DNA of 64,000 bases, taken from NCBI RefSeq assembly GCF_041916975.1, contig NZ_JAYRYK010000001.1, positions 992,001 to 1,056,000 of the forward strand, written 5' to 3'. The stretch's first letter is position 1. Each line of letters opens with the position of its first letter. Positions 1-7,562 of the stretch are shown in pieces. The DNA comes from Sphingosinicella sp041916975 (GTDB lineage Bacteria; Pseudomonadota; Alphaproteobacteria; Sphingomonadales; Sphingomonadaceae). Below the pieces are notes generated by a model. That model searched no databases. It was not told the origin of the DNA and saw only the letters and a list, made by a program, of their open reading frames with translations. Both the position numbers and the translations under genes were made by a program.

Positions 1-158
1 CCGGCCGCATCCTCGGCGCGCACATCATTGGGCCGGAGGCGGCCGAGATCATGCAGCCGCTCGCCATTGCCGTGAAGGCCGGGCTCACCAAGGCGCAGCT
101 CGATGAAACCGTGGCCGTTCACCCGACGATGGCGGAAGAACTCGTCTTGATGCGTTAG
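1..158 (+). CDS. gor: Glutathione-disulfide reductase, C-terminal fragment
   Basis: Only the last 51 residues lie in the window; the reading frame is open at the left edge and ends with TAG. The tail contains GAHIIGPEAAEIMQPLAIA followed by HPTMAEELV, the dimer-interface region of class I pyridine nucleotide disulfide oxidoreductases, where the His-Pro-Thr supplies the proton-relay histidine to the partner subunit. The HPT.AEELV ending fits glutathione reductase better than lipoamide dehydrogenase, but the FAD and CxxxxC regions are outside the window, so other members of the family remain possible. Known role of the family: NADPH-dependent reduction of GSSG in the cytoplasm. Its stop codon overlaps the stop of the convergent TetR gene. 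Confidence 0.75.
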   Translation, partial: GRILGAHIIGPEAAEIMQPLAIAVKAGLTKAQLDETVAVHPTMAEELVLMR

Positions 159-772
159 ATGGCGAGCGCGTGATTGGGGTCGACGACGGCCTCGATCATG
201 CGGTCGACCTCGCTGTGCGCGATGCGCAGCTGGCCGTCGATGAGCAGCATGGACAGACCGTGCACGAGCGACCAGGCGCGGAGCGCCGCCTTGCGCCGCA
301 TCGCGGACGAGAAGCGCGGCCCCGCGAGACGGGCGACGGCATCCTCTATGTTGGCGGTGAGGGGTTCGATCGCGAACATCAGCGCGGCATCGCGGCTGGA
401 ATCGATCTGGTCGCTGAACATCAGGCGGAACAGCGCGGGATTGCGGACCGCGAAGCGAACATAGGCGCGACCCATGTCGGCAAAGCGCACCGGCGTCACC
501 ACGGCATTCGAAACCGGCTCGATCTGCACGGCCGTGAGGCGCTTGAAGCCTTCAATGGCCATCGCGGTGAGCAGCGCCTCTTTCGAGGTATAGTGACGGT
601 AGACGGCAGCGGGGCTCACCCCGACCTCGCGGGCGACTTCGCGCAGCGCAAGCTCTGCGCAGCCTCTCCGTTCCAGTAGCTCCAATCCGGCGTTCAGCAG
701 CGCCTCCTGAAGATTGCCGTGATGGTAGCTGCTTGGAGCCTTGCGTTCAAAAACCGGCGACTGTTTCAGCAT
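155..772 (-). CDS. TetR/AcrR family transcriptional regulator
   Basis: 205-residue protein of normal TetR length. An N-terminal helix-turn-helix covers about residues 42-61 (LALREVAREVGVSPAAVYRH) and ends in the usual aromatic-rich YxHYxxKEALL signature. The rest is helical and resembles a TetR C-terminal ligand-binding domain of the WHG type (RNPALFRLMFSDQI at about 110-123). It is convergent with the upstream reductase gene, with overlapping stop codons, and divergent from the DAHP synthase gene across about 220 bases. The ligand and targets cannot be read from the sequence. Autoregulation or control of a neighbour would be usual for the family, but I saw no convincing palindromic operator in the upstream gap. 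Confidence 0.9.
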   Translation of the reverse strand: MLKQSPVFERKAPSSYHHGNLQEALLNAGLELLERRGCAELALREVAREVGVSPAAVYRHYTSKEALLTAMAIEGFKRLTAVQIEPVSNAVVTPVRFADMGRAYVRFAVRNPALFRLMFSDQIDSSRDAALMFAIEPLTANIEDAVARLAGPRFSSAMRRKAALRAWSLVHGLSMLLIDGQLRIAHSEVDRMIEAVVDPNHALAI

Positions 773-861
773 CGGAGTTTTCCCTCGTCCCCCCGGAACA
801 TGTGAACAATGTACGCATCAATGGTTAATATCAAGTGCATTCATTGTCTTAGCCCCTTCTT

Positions 862-890
862 TTGCGATGAATTGTTACGAGAGCGTTAAC
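862..890 (+). promoter_or_regulatory. Possible sigma-70-type promoter for DAHP synthase
   Basis: TTGCGA (862-867) and GTTAAC (885-890) are separated by 17 bases, about 100 bases upstream of the synthase start. The -35-like element is good and the -10 is weak, which is common in alphaproteobacteria. The surrounding gap (773-991) is noticeably more AT-rich than the genes on either side. Pattern match only. Confidence 0.3.
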
Positions 891-991
891 CACGACGGAA
901 AAAACGCTGCGCCAAAGCGGCCAGAAGAGGCATCCGATCCCCAAGAAAGCATTGCTTGCGCTCCTTGAAGTGACACGTCAAAAGGCGCGCG

Positions 992-2377
992 ATGAAGACG
1001 TCCGAGCGATCCTGGGCCCCGGCCAGCTGGCGCAATTCCGAAGCGCGGCAGCTTCCCGCCTATCCAGACACGGCAGCACTTGCGGCCGTGGAAAGCGAGC
1101 TTTCGAGCTATCCGCCGCTCGTCTTCGCGGGCGAGGCGCGCGCGCTTGAAGCCCAGCTCGCCGATGTCGCGGCGGGCAAGGCTTTCCTGCTCCAGGGCGG
1201 CGACTGTGCCGAAAGCTTCGCCGAGTTCCACCCGAACCACATTCGCGACACGTTCCGCGTGCTGCTGCAGATGGCGGTCGTACTGACCTTCGCGAGCCGG
1301 ATGCCCGTGGTGAAGGTGGGCCGCCTTGCCGGGCAGTTCGCCAAGCCCCGCTCGGCGGACATGGAAGAGCTGAACGGTGTTTCGTTGCCGAGCTACCGCG
1401 GCGACATCGTCAACGACATCACCTTCGAAAGTGCGGCGCGGGAGCCGAACCCGCAGCGGATGCTTCGCGCCTACATGCAATCGGCCGCGACCCTCAACCT
1501 TCTGCGCGCCTTCGCGCAGGGCGGCTTTGCGAACCTGCATCAGGTTCACAAGTGGAACCTCGATTTCGTGGGCCGTTCGCCCTGGGCCGAAAAATACAAG
1601 GACGTCGCCGACCGCATCGGCGACGCGCTTGCCTTCATGGAAGCGTGCGGCATCAGCCCGGAAACGGTTCCGCAGCTGAAGGGCACGGACTTCTACACCA
1701 GCCACGAGGCGCTGCTGCTTGGCTACGAGCAGGCGATGACGCGGCAGGATTCGCTCACCGGCCGCTGGTACGACACCAGCGCGCACATGTTGTGGGTGGG
1801 CGACCGCACGCGTTTCGAAGGCTCGGCGCACATCGAGTTCCTGCGCGGCGTCGGCAACCCGCTTGGCCTGAAGGCCGGACCGAGCCTGCAGCCGGACACG
1901 CTGATCCGCCTGATCGACACGCTGAACCCAGATAACGTGCCGGGGCGCATCACGATCATCAGCCGCTTCGGGCACGACAAGGTGGAAGCCGGCCTGCCGC
2001 CGCTCGTCCGCGCCGTGAAGCGCGAAGGGCGCCATGTCGTCTGGTCGTGCGACCCGATGCACGGCAACACGATCAAGTCGGCCAGCGGCTACAAGACGCG
2101 GCCCTTTGACCGCATCCTCGCCGAGGTGCGCGGCTTCTTCGCGGTGCACCGCGCCGAGGGCACGCACGCGGGCGGCATCCACGCCGAGATGACCGGCCAG
2201 AACGTGACCGAATGCACCGGCGGCGCCATGGCGATCACCGACGAGGCGCTTGCAGACCGCTACCATACGCACTGCGACCCGCGCCTCAACGCCGGCCAGA
2301 GCCTTGAACTCGCCTTCCTGCTTGCCGAATGCATCAAGGCCGAGGTTGACCTCGCCGCACGGAACCAGGCGGCCTGA
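992..2377 (+). CDS. Class II 3-deoxy-7-phosphoheptulonate (DAHP) synthase
   Basis: Catalyses the first step of the shikimate pathway, joining phosphoenolpyruvate and erythrose-4-phosphate in the cytoplasm. The 461-residue length and the motifs LLQGGDCAESF (about 66-76), GRLAGQFAKPRS (about 110-121), NGVSLPSYRGD and the C-terminal THAGGIHAEMTGQNVTECTG mark the plant/microbial class II enzyme, unrelated in sequence to the E. coli AroFGH type. The Cys of GGDC and His/Glu/Asp residues in the later motifs form the metal site in characterised relatives. The ATG at 992 is the first in-frame start that keeps the usual short N-terminal leader beginning WAPASWR. It is transcribed alone or with the MAPEG gene 78 bases downstream. 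Confidence 0.95.
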   Translation: MKTSERSWAPASWRNSEARQLPAYPDTAALAAVESELSSYPPLVFAGEARALEAQLADVAAGKAFLLQGGDCAESFAEFHPNHIRDTFRVLLQMAVVLTFASRMPVVKVGRLAGQFAKPRSADMEELNGVSLPSYRGDIVNDITFESAAREPNPQRMLRAYMQSAATLNLLRAFAQGGFANLHQVHKWNLDFVGRSPWAEKYKDVADRIGDALAFMEACGISPETVPQLKGTDFYTSHEALLLGYEQAMTRQDSLTGRWYDTSAHMLWVGDRTRFEGSAHIEFLRGVGNPLGLKAGPSLQPDTLIRLIDTLNPDNVPGRITIISRFGHDKVEAGLPPLVRAVKREGRHVVWSCDPMHGNTIKSASGYKTRPFDRILAEVRGFFAVHRAEGTHAGGIHAEMTGQNVTECTGGAMAITDEALADRYHTHCDPRLNAGQSLELAFLLAECIKAEVDLAARNQAA

Positions 2378-2450
2378 CCCCCTCACCTTTCCGCCCGCTT
2401 GCGAAGCGGCGCTGAATAAGGGATCGTCCGCCCCTTCCAAGGGGGAGGGG
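2378..2450 (+). repeat. Intergenic palindromic repeat (half-element)
   Basis: Begins with CCCTCACC (2380-2387), has a middle hairpin (CCGCTT and AAGCGG arms around GCG, 2394-2408) and ends in an imperfect palindrome CCCCTTCCAAGGGGGAGGGG (2431-2450). The same order of parts, with similar spacing, recurs at 16375-16441, inverted at 16455-16513, and again at 16851-16919. Its last G-rich arm doubles as the Shine-Dalgarno sequence of the MAPEG gene. As RNA it would fold strongly and might act as a terminator-like or attenuating structure. Confidence 0.5.
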
Positions 2451-2455
2451 TCACC

Positions 2456-2851
2456 ATGCCGATCGAACTTTATCTGCTGGGTGCAGCCGTGGTGCTGGGC
2501 CTTGTCCACATCCTGTGGGCCGTGAACGTCAAGACCGCGCAGTACGGCATCGAATGGAACATGGGCGCGCGCGATGCCGAGATGCCGCCCTTGAAGCCGC
2601 TTGCCGGACGGCTGGCGCGGGCGCAGGCGAACTTCTTCGAGACCTTCCCGCTGTTCGCGGCGGTACTGCTGGCGACGGTCGCGGCGGACCGGCTGGGCTG
2701 GAAGACCGAGCTTGGCGCCCACCTCTATTTCTGGGCGCGGCTGATCTACCTGCCGCTCTATGCCGCGGGCATTCCCAAGCTGCGGACGCTGGTGTGGCTC
2801 ACCTCTCTGGCCGGTGTGGTGCTGGTGCTCTCCGCGCTGCTGATGGGCTGA
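2456..2851 (+). CDS. MAPEG family membrane protein
   Basis: 131-residue integral membrane protein with about four hydrophobic segments (residues 5-22, 57-76, 84-103 and 109-128). The pattern MPPLKPLAGRLARAQANFFE at about 44-63 (R.QRA..N..E type) is the MAPEG signature; family members include eicosanoid and glutathione-metabolism enzymes. Many bacterial relatives have no known substrate, so only the fold can be called. A very strong G-rich ribosome binding site precedes the ATG, supplied by the palindromic repeat immediately upstream. Confidence 0.85.
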   Translation: MPIELYLLGAAVVLGLVHILWAVNVKTAQYGIEWNMGARDAEMPPLKPLAGRLARAQANFFETFPLFAAVLLATVAADRLGWKTELGAHLYFWARLIYLPLYAAGIPKLRTLVWLTSLAGVVLVLSALLMG

Positions 2852-3003
2852 ACGGCCTGTCCCGAAACGGTACGAAGTTGAGGAAGTTGAGGCAAAGACG
2901 CGGAAATTCAATTCCACGGCGGGTGCGCGCGTCTGCGATATTGGAAGCACTTGAGCAGGCACCGCCCCTGGCTGGCACAGGTTTTCCTATTTCGGAAGCG
3001 TCC

Positions 3004-3285
3004 CTATTTCCGCTGCGGCCAGCACTTCTCGCAGCGGCGCCAGCATTTGATGTTCGGCATCACATCGGCGGGCTTCACGCCTGGCGGCGGATTGAGGCCG
3101 ACGAGGATTTCGGGGGCGACACCTTCGGGCGCAGCGCTCTTGTGGCAGAACAGGCAGCGTTGGCGGTAAATCTGCGGCGTGAGCGTTTGCGCGCCTTGAT
3201 GCGGCATCGCGAACACCGGGGACGCGGTCACCGCGATCCCTGCGAGCATGGCAAGCGCGCAGAGCAGGACGCTGTATCTCGGCAT
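3004..3285 (-). CDS. Small exported c-type-cytochrome-like protein
   Basis: The start at 3285 gives MPRYSVLL followed by a hydrophobic stretch and an A-x-A site (PVFAMP), a clear Sec signal peptide; an in-frame start 54 bases upstream would bury the signal and is less likely. The mature part is only about 68 residues. It has one haem-binding CLFCH motif near its beginning and an MP pair further on that could supply the axial methionine (ADVMPN). The tail is odd: CWRRCEKCW adds three more cysteines in the last 14 residues. Possibly a minimal periplasmic monohaem cytochrome, but it is shorter than usual and may be diverged or cut short. It is followed 72 bases later by lepA-side sequence and appears monocistronic. 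Confidence 0.6.
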   Translation of the reverse strand: MPRYSVLLCALAMLAGIAVTASPVFAMPHQGAQTLTPQIYRQRCLFCHKSAAPEGVAPEILVGLNPPPGVKPADVMPNIKCWRRCEKCWPQRK

Positions 3286-3357
3286 CAGGAAGCCCTCTTC
3301 GGAGAGCGCCCACTCTGACCCCGATGAAAAACTTGTCAACTGTCCTAAATTGACAGC

Positions 3358-5163
3358 CTACCCCTCGTCGCCCATGCGGAGCGCGGCGATGAAGGCTTCC
3401 TGCGGGATGCTGACCGAGCCGTACTCGCGCATCCGCTTCTTGCCTTCCTTCTGCTTGTCGAGGAGCTTGCGCTTGCGGCTGATGTCGCCGCCGTAGCACT
3501 TGGCGGTGACGTCCTTGCGGAGCGCTGCGATCGTTTCGCGCGCAATGACCTTGCCGCCGATCGCCGCCTGGATCGGGATCTTGAACAGGTGGCGAGGGAT
3601 CAAGTCCTTCAGCCGCTCGCACATGTGGCGGCCGCGCGCTTCCGCCGCGCCGCGGTGGACGATCATGCTGAGCGCGTCGACAGGCTCGTTGTTGACGAGG
3701 ATCGACATCTTGACGAGGTCGCCCTCGCGGTAGCCGATCTGGTGATAATCGAAGCTGGCGTAACCGCGGCTGATCGACTTCAGGCGGTCGTAGAAATCGA
3801 ACACGACCTCGTTCAAGGGCAGTTCGTACGTGATCTGCGCGCGCCCACCCACGTAGGTGAGGTTCTTCTGGATGCCGCGGCGATCCTGACACAGCTTCAG
3901 GAGCGAGCCGAGATACTCGTCCGGCACGTAGATCACCGCCTCGATCCACGGCTCCTCGACGAAATCGATCTTCACGACGTCAGGATAGTCGGCGGGATTG
4001 TGCAGTTCCTGCACCGTCCCATCCGTCATGTGCATCCGGTAGACGACCGAGGGCGCGGTGGTGATGAGATCGAGGTCGTACTCGCGGGTCAGCCGTTCCT
4101 GAATGATTTCCAGGTGCAGGAGGCCGAGGAAGCCGCAGCGGAAGCCGAAGCCGAGCGCGGCGGAGGTTTCCATCTCGAAGCTGAACGAGGCGTCGTTGAG
4201 GCGCAGCTTCGAAATGCTGTCGCGCAGCTTCTCGAAATCCGCCGCATCGACCGGGAACAGACCGCAGAAAACCACGGGCTGCACTTCCTTGAAGCCGGGG
4301 AGCGCAGCCTTCGCCGGGTTCTTCACGGTCGTGATGGTGTCGCCGACGCGGGTTTCGGAGATGTCCTTGATCTGCGCGGTGATGAAACCGATCTCGCCAG
4401 CCGCAATCTCGTCGAGCGTCTCGATCTTGGGCCGCATACAGCCGACGCGGTCGATCAGGTGCTCGGTGCCGCCGGCCATGAACTTGATGTTGAGCCCCTT
4501 GCGGATGACACCGTTCACCACGCGCACGAGGATGACGACGCCGAGGTACGGGTCGTACCAGCTATCGACCAGCATCGCTTCGAGCGGGGCGTCGCGGTCG
4601 CCCTTCGGCGGCGGGATCTTGTTCACGACGGCTTCGAGCACATCATCGATGCCGATGCCGGACTTGGCGCTGGCGAGCACGGCCTCCGACGCATCGAGGC
4701 CGATGATGTCCTCGATCTCCGCCTTCACCTTCTCCGGGTCGGCGGCAGGCAGATCGATCTTGTTGATGACGGGCACGATCTCGTGGTCGTGCTCGATCGA
4801 CTGATAGACGTTCGCCAGCGTCTGCGCCTCGACACCCTGTGCGGCATCCACCACGAGCAGCGCGCCTTCGCACGCAGCGAGACTGCGGGAGACTTCGTAG
4901 GCGAAATCGACATGGCCCGGCGTGTCCATGAGGTTCAGTGTGTATGTCTCGCCGTTCTTCGCCGTGTATTCGAGGCGCACGGTCTGCGCCTTGATGGTGA
5001 TGCCGCGCTCGCGCTCGATATCCATGTTGTCCAGCACCTGCTCCGACATCTCGCGGTCGGTGAGCCCGCCGGTGCGCTGGATAAGGCGATCGGCCAGCGT
5101 CGACTTGCCGTGGTCGATGTGGGCGATGATCGAGAAATTACGGATGTGCGCGAGATCGGTCAT
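3358..5163 (-). CDS. lepA: Elongation factor 4 (back-translocating GTPase LepA)
   Basis: 601 residues, the full family length. G1 motif AHIDHGKST at 14-22, G2 region with RGITIKAQT, G3 DTPGHVDFAYE at about 75-85 and G4 NKIDLP at about 130-135, followed by EF-G-like domains and the LepA-specific C-terminal domain ending near KEGKKRMREYGSVSIPQEAF. It acts on stalled ribosomes at the inner face of the membrane. I chose the start MTDLAHIRNFS at 5163 because it places the G1 motif where the family has it; the open frame extends 18 codons further upstream without conservation. It is divergent from the PEP-CTERM gene, with a 250-base gap between them. Confidence 0.97.
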   Translation of the reverse strand: MTDLAHIRNFSIIAHIDHGKSTLADRLIQRTGGLTDREMSEQVLDNMDIERERGITIKAQTVRLEYTAKNGETYTLNLMDTPGHVDFAYEVSRSLAACEGALLVVDAAQGVEAQTLANVYQSIEHDHEIVPVINKIDLPAADPEKVKAEIEDIIGLDASEAVLASAKSGIGIDDVLEAVVNKIPPPKGDRDAPLEAMLVDSWYDPYLGVVILVRVVNGVIRKGLNIKFMAGGTEHLIDRVGCMRPKIETLDEIAAGEIGFITAQIKDISETRVGDTITTVKNPAKAALPGFKEVQPVVFCGLFPVDAADFEKLRDSISKLRLNDASFSFEMETSAALGFGFRCGFLGLLHLEIIQERLTREYDLDLITTAPSVVYRMHMTDGTVQELHNPADYPDVVKIDFVEEPWIEAVIYVPDEYLGSLLKLCQDRRGIQKNLTYVGGRAQITYELPLNEVVFDFYDRLKSISRGYASFDYHQIGYREGDLVKMSILVNNEPVDALSMIVHRGAAEARGRHMCERLKDLIPRHLFKIPIQAAIGGKVIARETIAALRKDVTAKCYGGDISRKRKLLDKQKEGKKRMREYGSVSIPQEAFIAALRMGDEG

Positions 5164-5319
5164 GGGAGGGCCACTTAGGGGGCGCGGGCGCCTTCGGCAA
5201 GCGCAGGGCCGTGCCACTGTCGCCGTTTTTTACATACTTGTTGTACGCAAAATCGCTTAGCCATTTACGAAACGAAAAAACAGGGCCTAAATCCGTGACT
5301 TGTTGGCGCAGACACCGAT

Positions 5320-5336
5320 TTGGCACGCGTTATGCT
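5320..5336 (+). promoter_or_regulatory. Sigma-54 (RpoN) -24/-12 promoter for the PEP-CTERM gene
   Basis: TTGGCACGCGTTATGCT matches the RpoN consensus YTGGCACGNNNNTTGCW at every defined base except one (A for T at 5332). The invariant GG (5322-5323) and GC (5334-5335) are separated by exactly 10 bases. The predicted start is near 5347, leaving a leader of about 67 bases before the ATG at 5414. PEP-CTERM genes in other proteobacteria are known to be driven by RpoN with the PrsK/PrsR two-component system. No PrsR-binding site was identified. Confidence 0.75.
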
Positions 5337-5413
5337 TTCCTCCGTTTTCGACGTTTGTGTCCACCCGGCAGTGTTTCGCCCGGTGTGCGTAGAAACACAG
5401 AGGGGATAAGATC

Positions 5414-6325
5414 ATGCGTTACACGACCTCAATTCTGGCGGCCTGCGCCTCGCTCGCGATTGCGGGCACCGCCCAGGCGACGACACTTACCAACGGTAAT
5501 GTCACCATGGGCCTGTTCGACGACGGCGGCCTTGGTTCGGGCGGCGTTGGCCTCAATCTTTCCGGCGTCGGCGACGCCATCACGCCGGGCTGCCTCTGCG
5601 AAGGCTGGGGCGTCGCTGCCAACGGCACCGGCACCTACACCTACGGCGGCAGCAACACGTTTGACTCGTCCGCGATTTCCGACGTGACGGCGTCGAGCGC
5701 CAAGTCGACGGTGAGCACCAACGGCCTCACCGTGACGCACACGTACTCGCCCGTCGACGGCGGCACGCTGTTCCGCATCGACATCAAGATCACCAACGAC
5801 ACCGGCGCCGACGCAACGGACATCCGTTACGCCCGCACGCTCGACTGGGACGTGCCCCCGGGCCACTTCTCGGACGACTTCACCTCGATCTACGGCGGCA
5901 CGCCTTCGGGCCCCGGCGGCAAGGTGCTGCACACGTCACTCAACCCGTTCGCCGCTCCGGATCCCATGGTCCTCCGCGGCACGTACGGCGGCGTTGCGGC
6001 TGACACCAACGCGACGGACGCCACGGGCGATCTCGGCGGTTACTTCATCTTCTCGTTCGGCGATCTCGCCATGGGCGAGTCGGTTGAGTTCACCACCTAC
6101 ATCGGCGCGGCGCGCACGCTCAGCGGGTTGTTCTCCGAGTTCATCTCCGTGGGCGTCGAAGCCTACTCGTACACGCAGGACAACGACGGCGACTGGGCGT
6201 TCGGCTACGGCTTCACCGGTCTCGACCTGCCGCCGATCGGCGAAGTGCCGGAACCGGCTGCGCTGGCGCTGTTCGGTCTCGGTGTCCTCGGGCTGGGGGC
6301 AGCCCGTCGTCGCCGCAAGGCCTAA
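5414..6325 (+). CDS. PEP-CTERM sorting-signal surface/exported protein
   Basis: 303 residues. A Sec signal peptide (residues 1-22, ending AGTAQA) leads into a Gly/Thr/Ser/Asp-rich beta-type region with few lysines. The C-terminus is a textbook PEP-CTERM signal: VPEPAALALFGLGVLGLGA (from about 278) followed by a basic RRRRKA tail. In the family this signal is recognised by exosortase (XrtA) in the inner membrane and removed during sorting to the cell surface or biofilm matrix. No exosortase gene is in the window, so the sorting enzyme must be elsewhere. GAGGGG at 5399-5405 is the ribosome binding site. Transcription is probably sigma-54 dependent. The mature region is not one I recognise functionally. 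Confidence 0.92.
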   Translation: MRYTTSILAACASLAIAGTAQATTLTNGNVTMGLFDDGGLGSGGVGLNLSGVGDAITPGCLCEGWGVAANGTGTYTYGGSNTFDSSAISDVTASSAKSTVSTNGLTVTHTYSPVDGGTLFRIDIKITNDTGADATDIRYARTLDWDVPPGHFSDDFTSIYGGTPSGPGGKVLHTSLNPFAAPDPMVLRGTYGGVAADTNATDATGDLGGYFIFSFGDLAMGESVEFTTYIGAARTLSGLFSEFISVGVEAYSYTQDNDGDWAFGYGFTGLDLPPIGEVPEPAALALFGLGVLGLGAARRRRKA

Positions 6326-6339
6326 GACTTACAGTCTCG

Positions 6340-7029
6340 TCACGCGGAAGGGGTCGCCCGAAAGGGCGGCCCCTTCTCATTTATAGTCGCCTCACGTGCC
6401 CACAGCGGCCAGCTTTCGGGCAGCGGCGCGCTGACGGAGACGGGCGCTTCATCACGGTAGGGGATGACGAGGCCCGCCGAATGCAGCCGCATCGGGCCCT
6501 TCCCATCCCCATAAACCGGATCGCCCGCGATCGGCGCGAGCGCATGTGCGGCGTGGACGCGGATCTGGTGGGTACGGCCGGTTTCAGGGAAGAAAGCGAT
6601 GAGCGCCTGCCCTTCGTGCGCAGCGAGCAGGCGCCAGCGCGTGGCGGCAGGCTTGCCGGCCGGATCGATGACCATGCGCCAGCCCGCCTCCGCGCTCGAA
6701 ACCTTGGCGAGCGGTGCGTCGATACGGCCTTCGCTCTGCTCCGGCACCCCATCCAGAAGCGCAAAATAGGTCTTGGTGATGCGCCCGTCGGTGAAAAGCT
6801 GACCGAGGCGCTTCGCGGCCTTTGGATGCCGTGCGAGCACAAGACAGCCGGAGGTGTCGCGGTCCAGCCGATGCGCGGGTTGCGGCAGGCGATGGAAGCC
6901 GAAGGTGAGTTCGCGGAGGCGTTCCTCCAGACTGTGCGGTGTCTTCGGCCCCGGATGCACGGCAAGCCCCGCCGGCTTGTCGATCACCAGCATGTGCGCA
7001 TCGATGTGAAGGACGGGCAGCGCCGTCAT
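6340..7029 (-). CDS. RluA-family pseudouridine synthase
   Basis: 229 residues. The active-site motif HRLDRDTSG lies at 53-61, with catalytic Asp56, and GRTHQIRVH is near 165-173. There is no S4 domain, which resembles the RluA/RluE-like short members. It isomerises specific uridines in rRNA or tRNA; the target cannot be told from sequence. ATGA overlap with the upstream NadR-like kinase gene places it last in the operon pnuC-kinase-rluA. The last residues (GPPFRATPSA) are encoded by a terminator-like hairpin shared with the convergent PEP-CTERM gene. Confidence 0.9.
   Translation of the reverse strand: MTALPVLHIDAHMLVIDKPAGLAVHPGPKTPHSLEERLRELTFGFHRLPQPAHRLDRDTSGCLVLARHPKAAKRLGQLFTDGRITKTYFALLDGVPEQSEGRIDAPLAKVSSAEAGWRMVIDPAGKPAATRWRLLAAHEGQALIAFFPETGRTHQIRVHAAHALAPIAGDPVYGDGKGPMRLHSAGLVIPYRDEAPVSVSAPLPESWPLWAREATINEKGPPFRATPSA
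6347..6376. terminator. Bidirectional hairpin terminator inside the rluA 3' end
   Basis: Two 13-base arms (6347-6359 and 6364-6376) pair completely except for one G-T wobble, with a GAAA loop, followed on the plus strand by TCATTTAT. It ends the PEP-CTERM transcript. On the minus strand it lies within the last codons of the pseudouridine synthase gene, so it encodes protein and folds as RNA at the same time. Confidence 0.65.
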
Positions 7030-7562
7030 GCGATCCCGGCGGAGGCGATCGCCGCGACCGCCGCGGCGAACCGCTGCTCGGCGTCGCCGGAAACAAGCAC
7101 CCACGGCACCGAGCGCCGTTCCAGCTCCTCTCGCGACAGGTCCATGAAGCGCGCACGCGCCTGCGGCGTGCGATGCAGCCGGACGCCGTCGTCCACCCAC
7201 GGGATATCGTCCGCCATCAGCAGGTAAAGATCGCCGACATCTGTGAACGCATCGAGCGCCGACAGGCGGTGCCCGAGCCCCATCATCGCCCACGCCGCGG
7301 TCATCAGCGGATCGGTATCCGAGACGACGAGGCGCGCACCTTGCGCCGCCGCATCGTCCCGCGCGGCCTCCGTGAGCGCGACATGACCGTGCATGATAGA
7401 AACGAGATCGTCGGCATCAGTTTCGCTGCCACGCACCTCGCAGTAAAGACGCCCGTATTCGGGTATCAGCCGCGTGCCATAGTGCGCCGCAAGCCGGGCG
7501 CCGAGCGTCGACTTCCCCGTGCTTTCGGGGCCGTGGAGAACGACATTCGCGGGCCGCTTCAT
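7026..7562 (-). CDS. NadR-like AAA family ATPase / ribosylnicotinamide kinase
   Basis: 178 residues. A Walker A loop GPESTGKST lies at 11-19, a Walker B-like DTDPL at about 104-108, and there are NadR-type motifs such as IPEYGRLYCE and DIPWVDDGVR. It corresponds to the C-terminal kinase domain of E. coli NadR alone, lacking both the repressor and the NMN adenylyltransferase domains. The likely reaction is ATP-dependent phosphorylation of nicotinamide riboside to NMN. The gene starts inside the stop codon of pnuC (ATGA), which encodes the matching transporter, so uptake and trapping of the riboside are translationally coupled. The pairing with a transporter is the strongest functional hint. 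Confidence 0.85.
   Translation of the reverse strand: MKRPANVVLHGPESTGKSTLGARLAAHYGTRLIPEYGRLYCEVRGSETDADDLVSIMHGHVALTEAARDDAAAQGARLVVSDTDPLMTAAWAMMGLGHRLSALDAFTDVGDLYLLMADDIPWVDDGVRLHRTPQARARFMDLSREELERRSVPWVLVSGDAEQRFAAAVAAIASAGIA

Noticed and set aside
773..991. TetR operator in the regulator/DAHP synthase gap
   Set aside because: Only scattered ACAATG/CATTGT words 40 bases apart were found; no compact palindrome.
875..2962. 695-residue open frame on the minus strand across DAHP synthase
   Set aside because: It is a shadow of the real plus-strand gene: Arg/His-rich, low-complexity, no recognisable domain. The same applies to long frames at 18546-21272, 22841-25651 and 35269-36882.
2966..2982. 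Possible sigma-54 promoter (CTGGCACAGG)
   Set aside because: No GC at the -12 position and no gene on that strand downstream.
5197..5218. Possible sigma-54 promoter on the minus strand before lepA (TGGCACG)
   Set aside because: The distance from GG to the next GC is 11 bases rather than 10, and the -12 part is poor.
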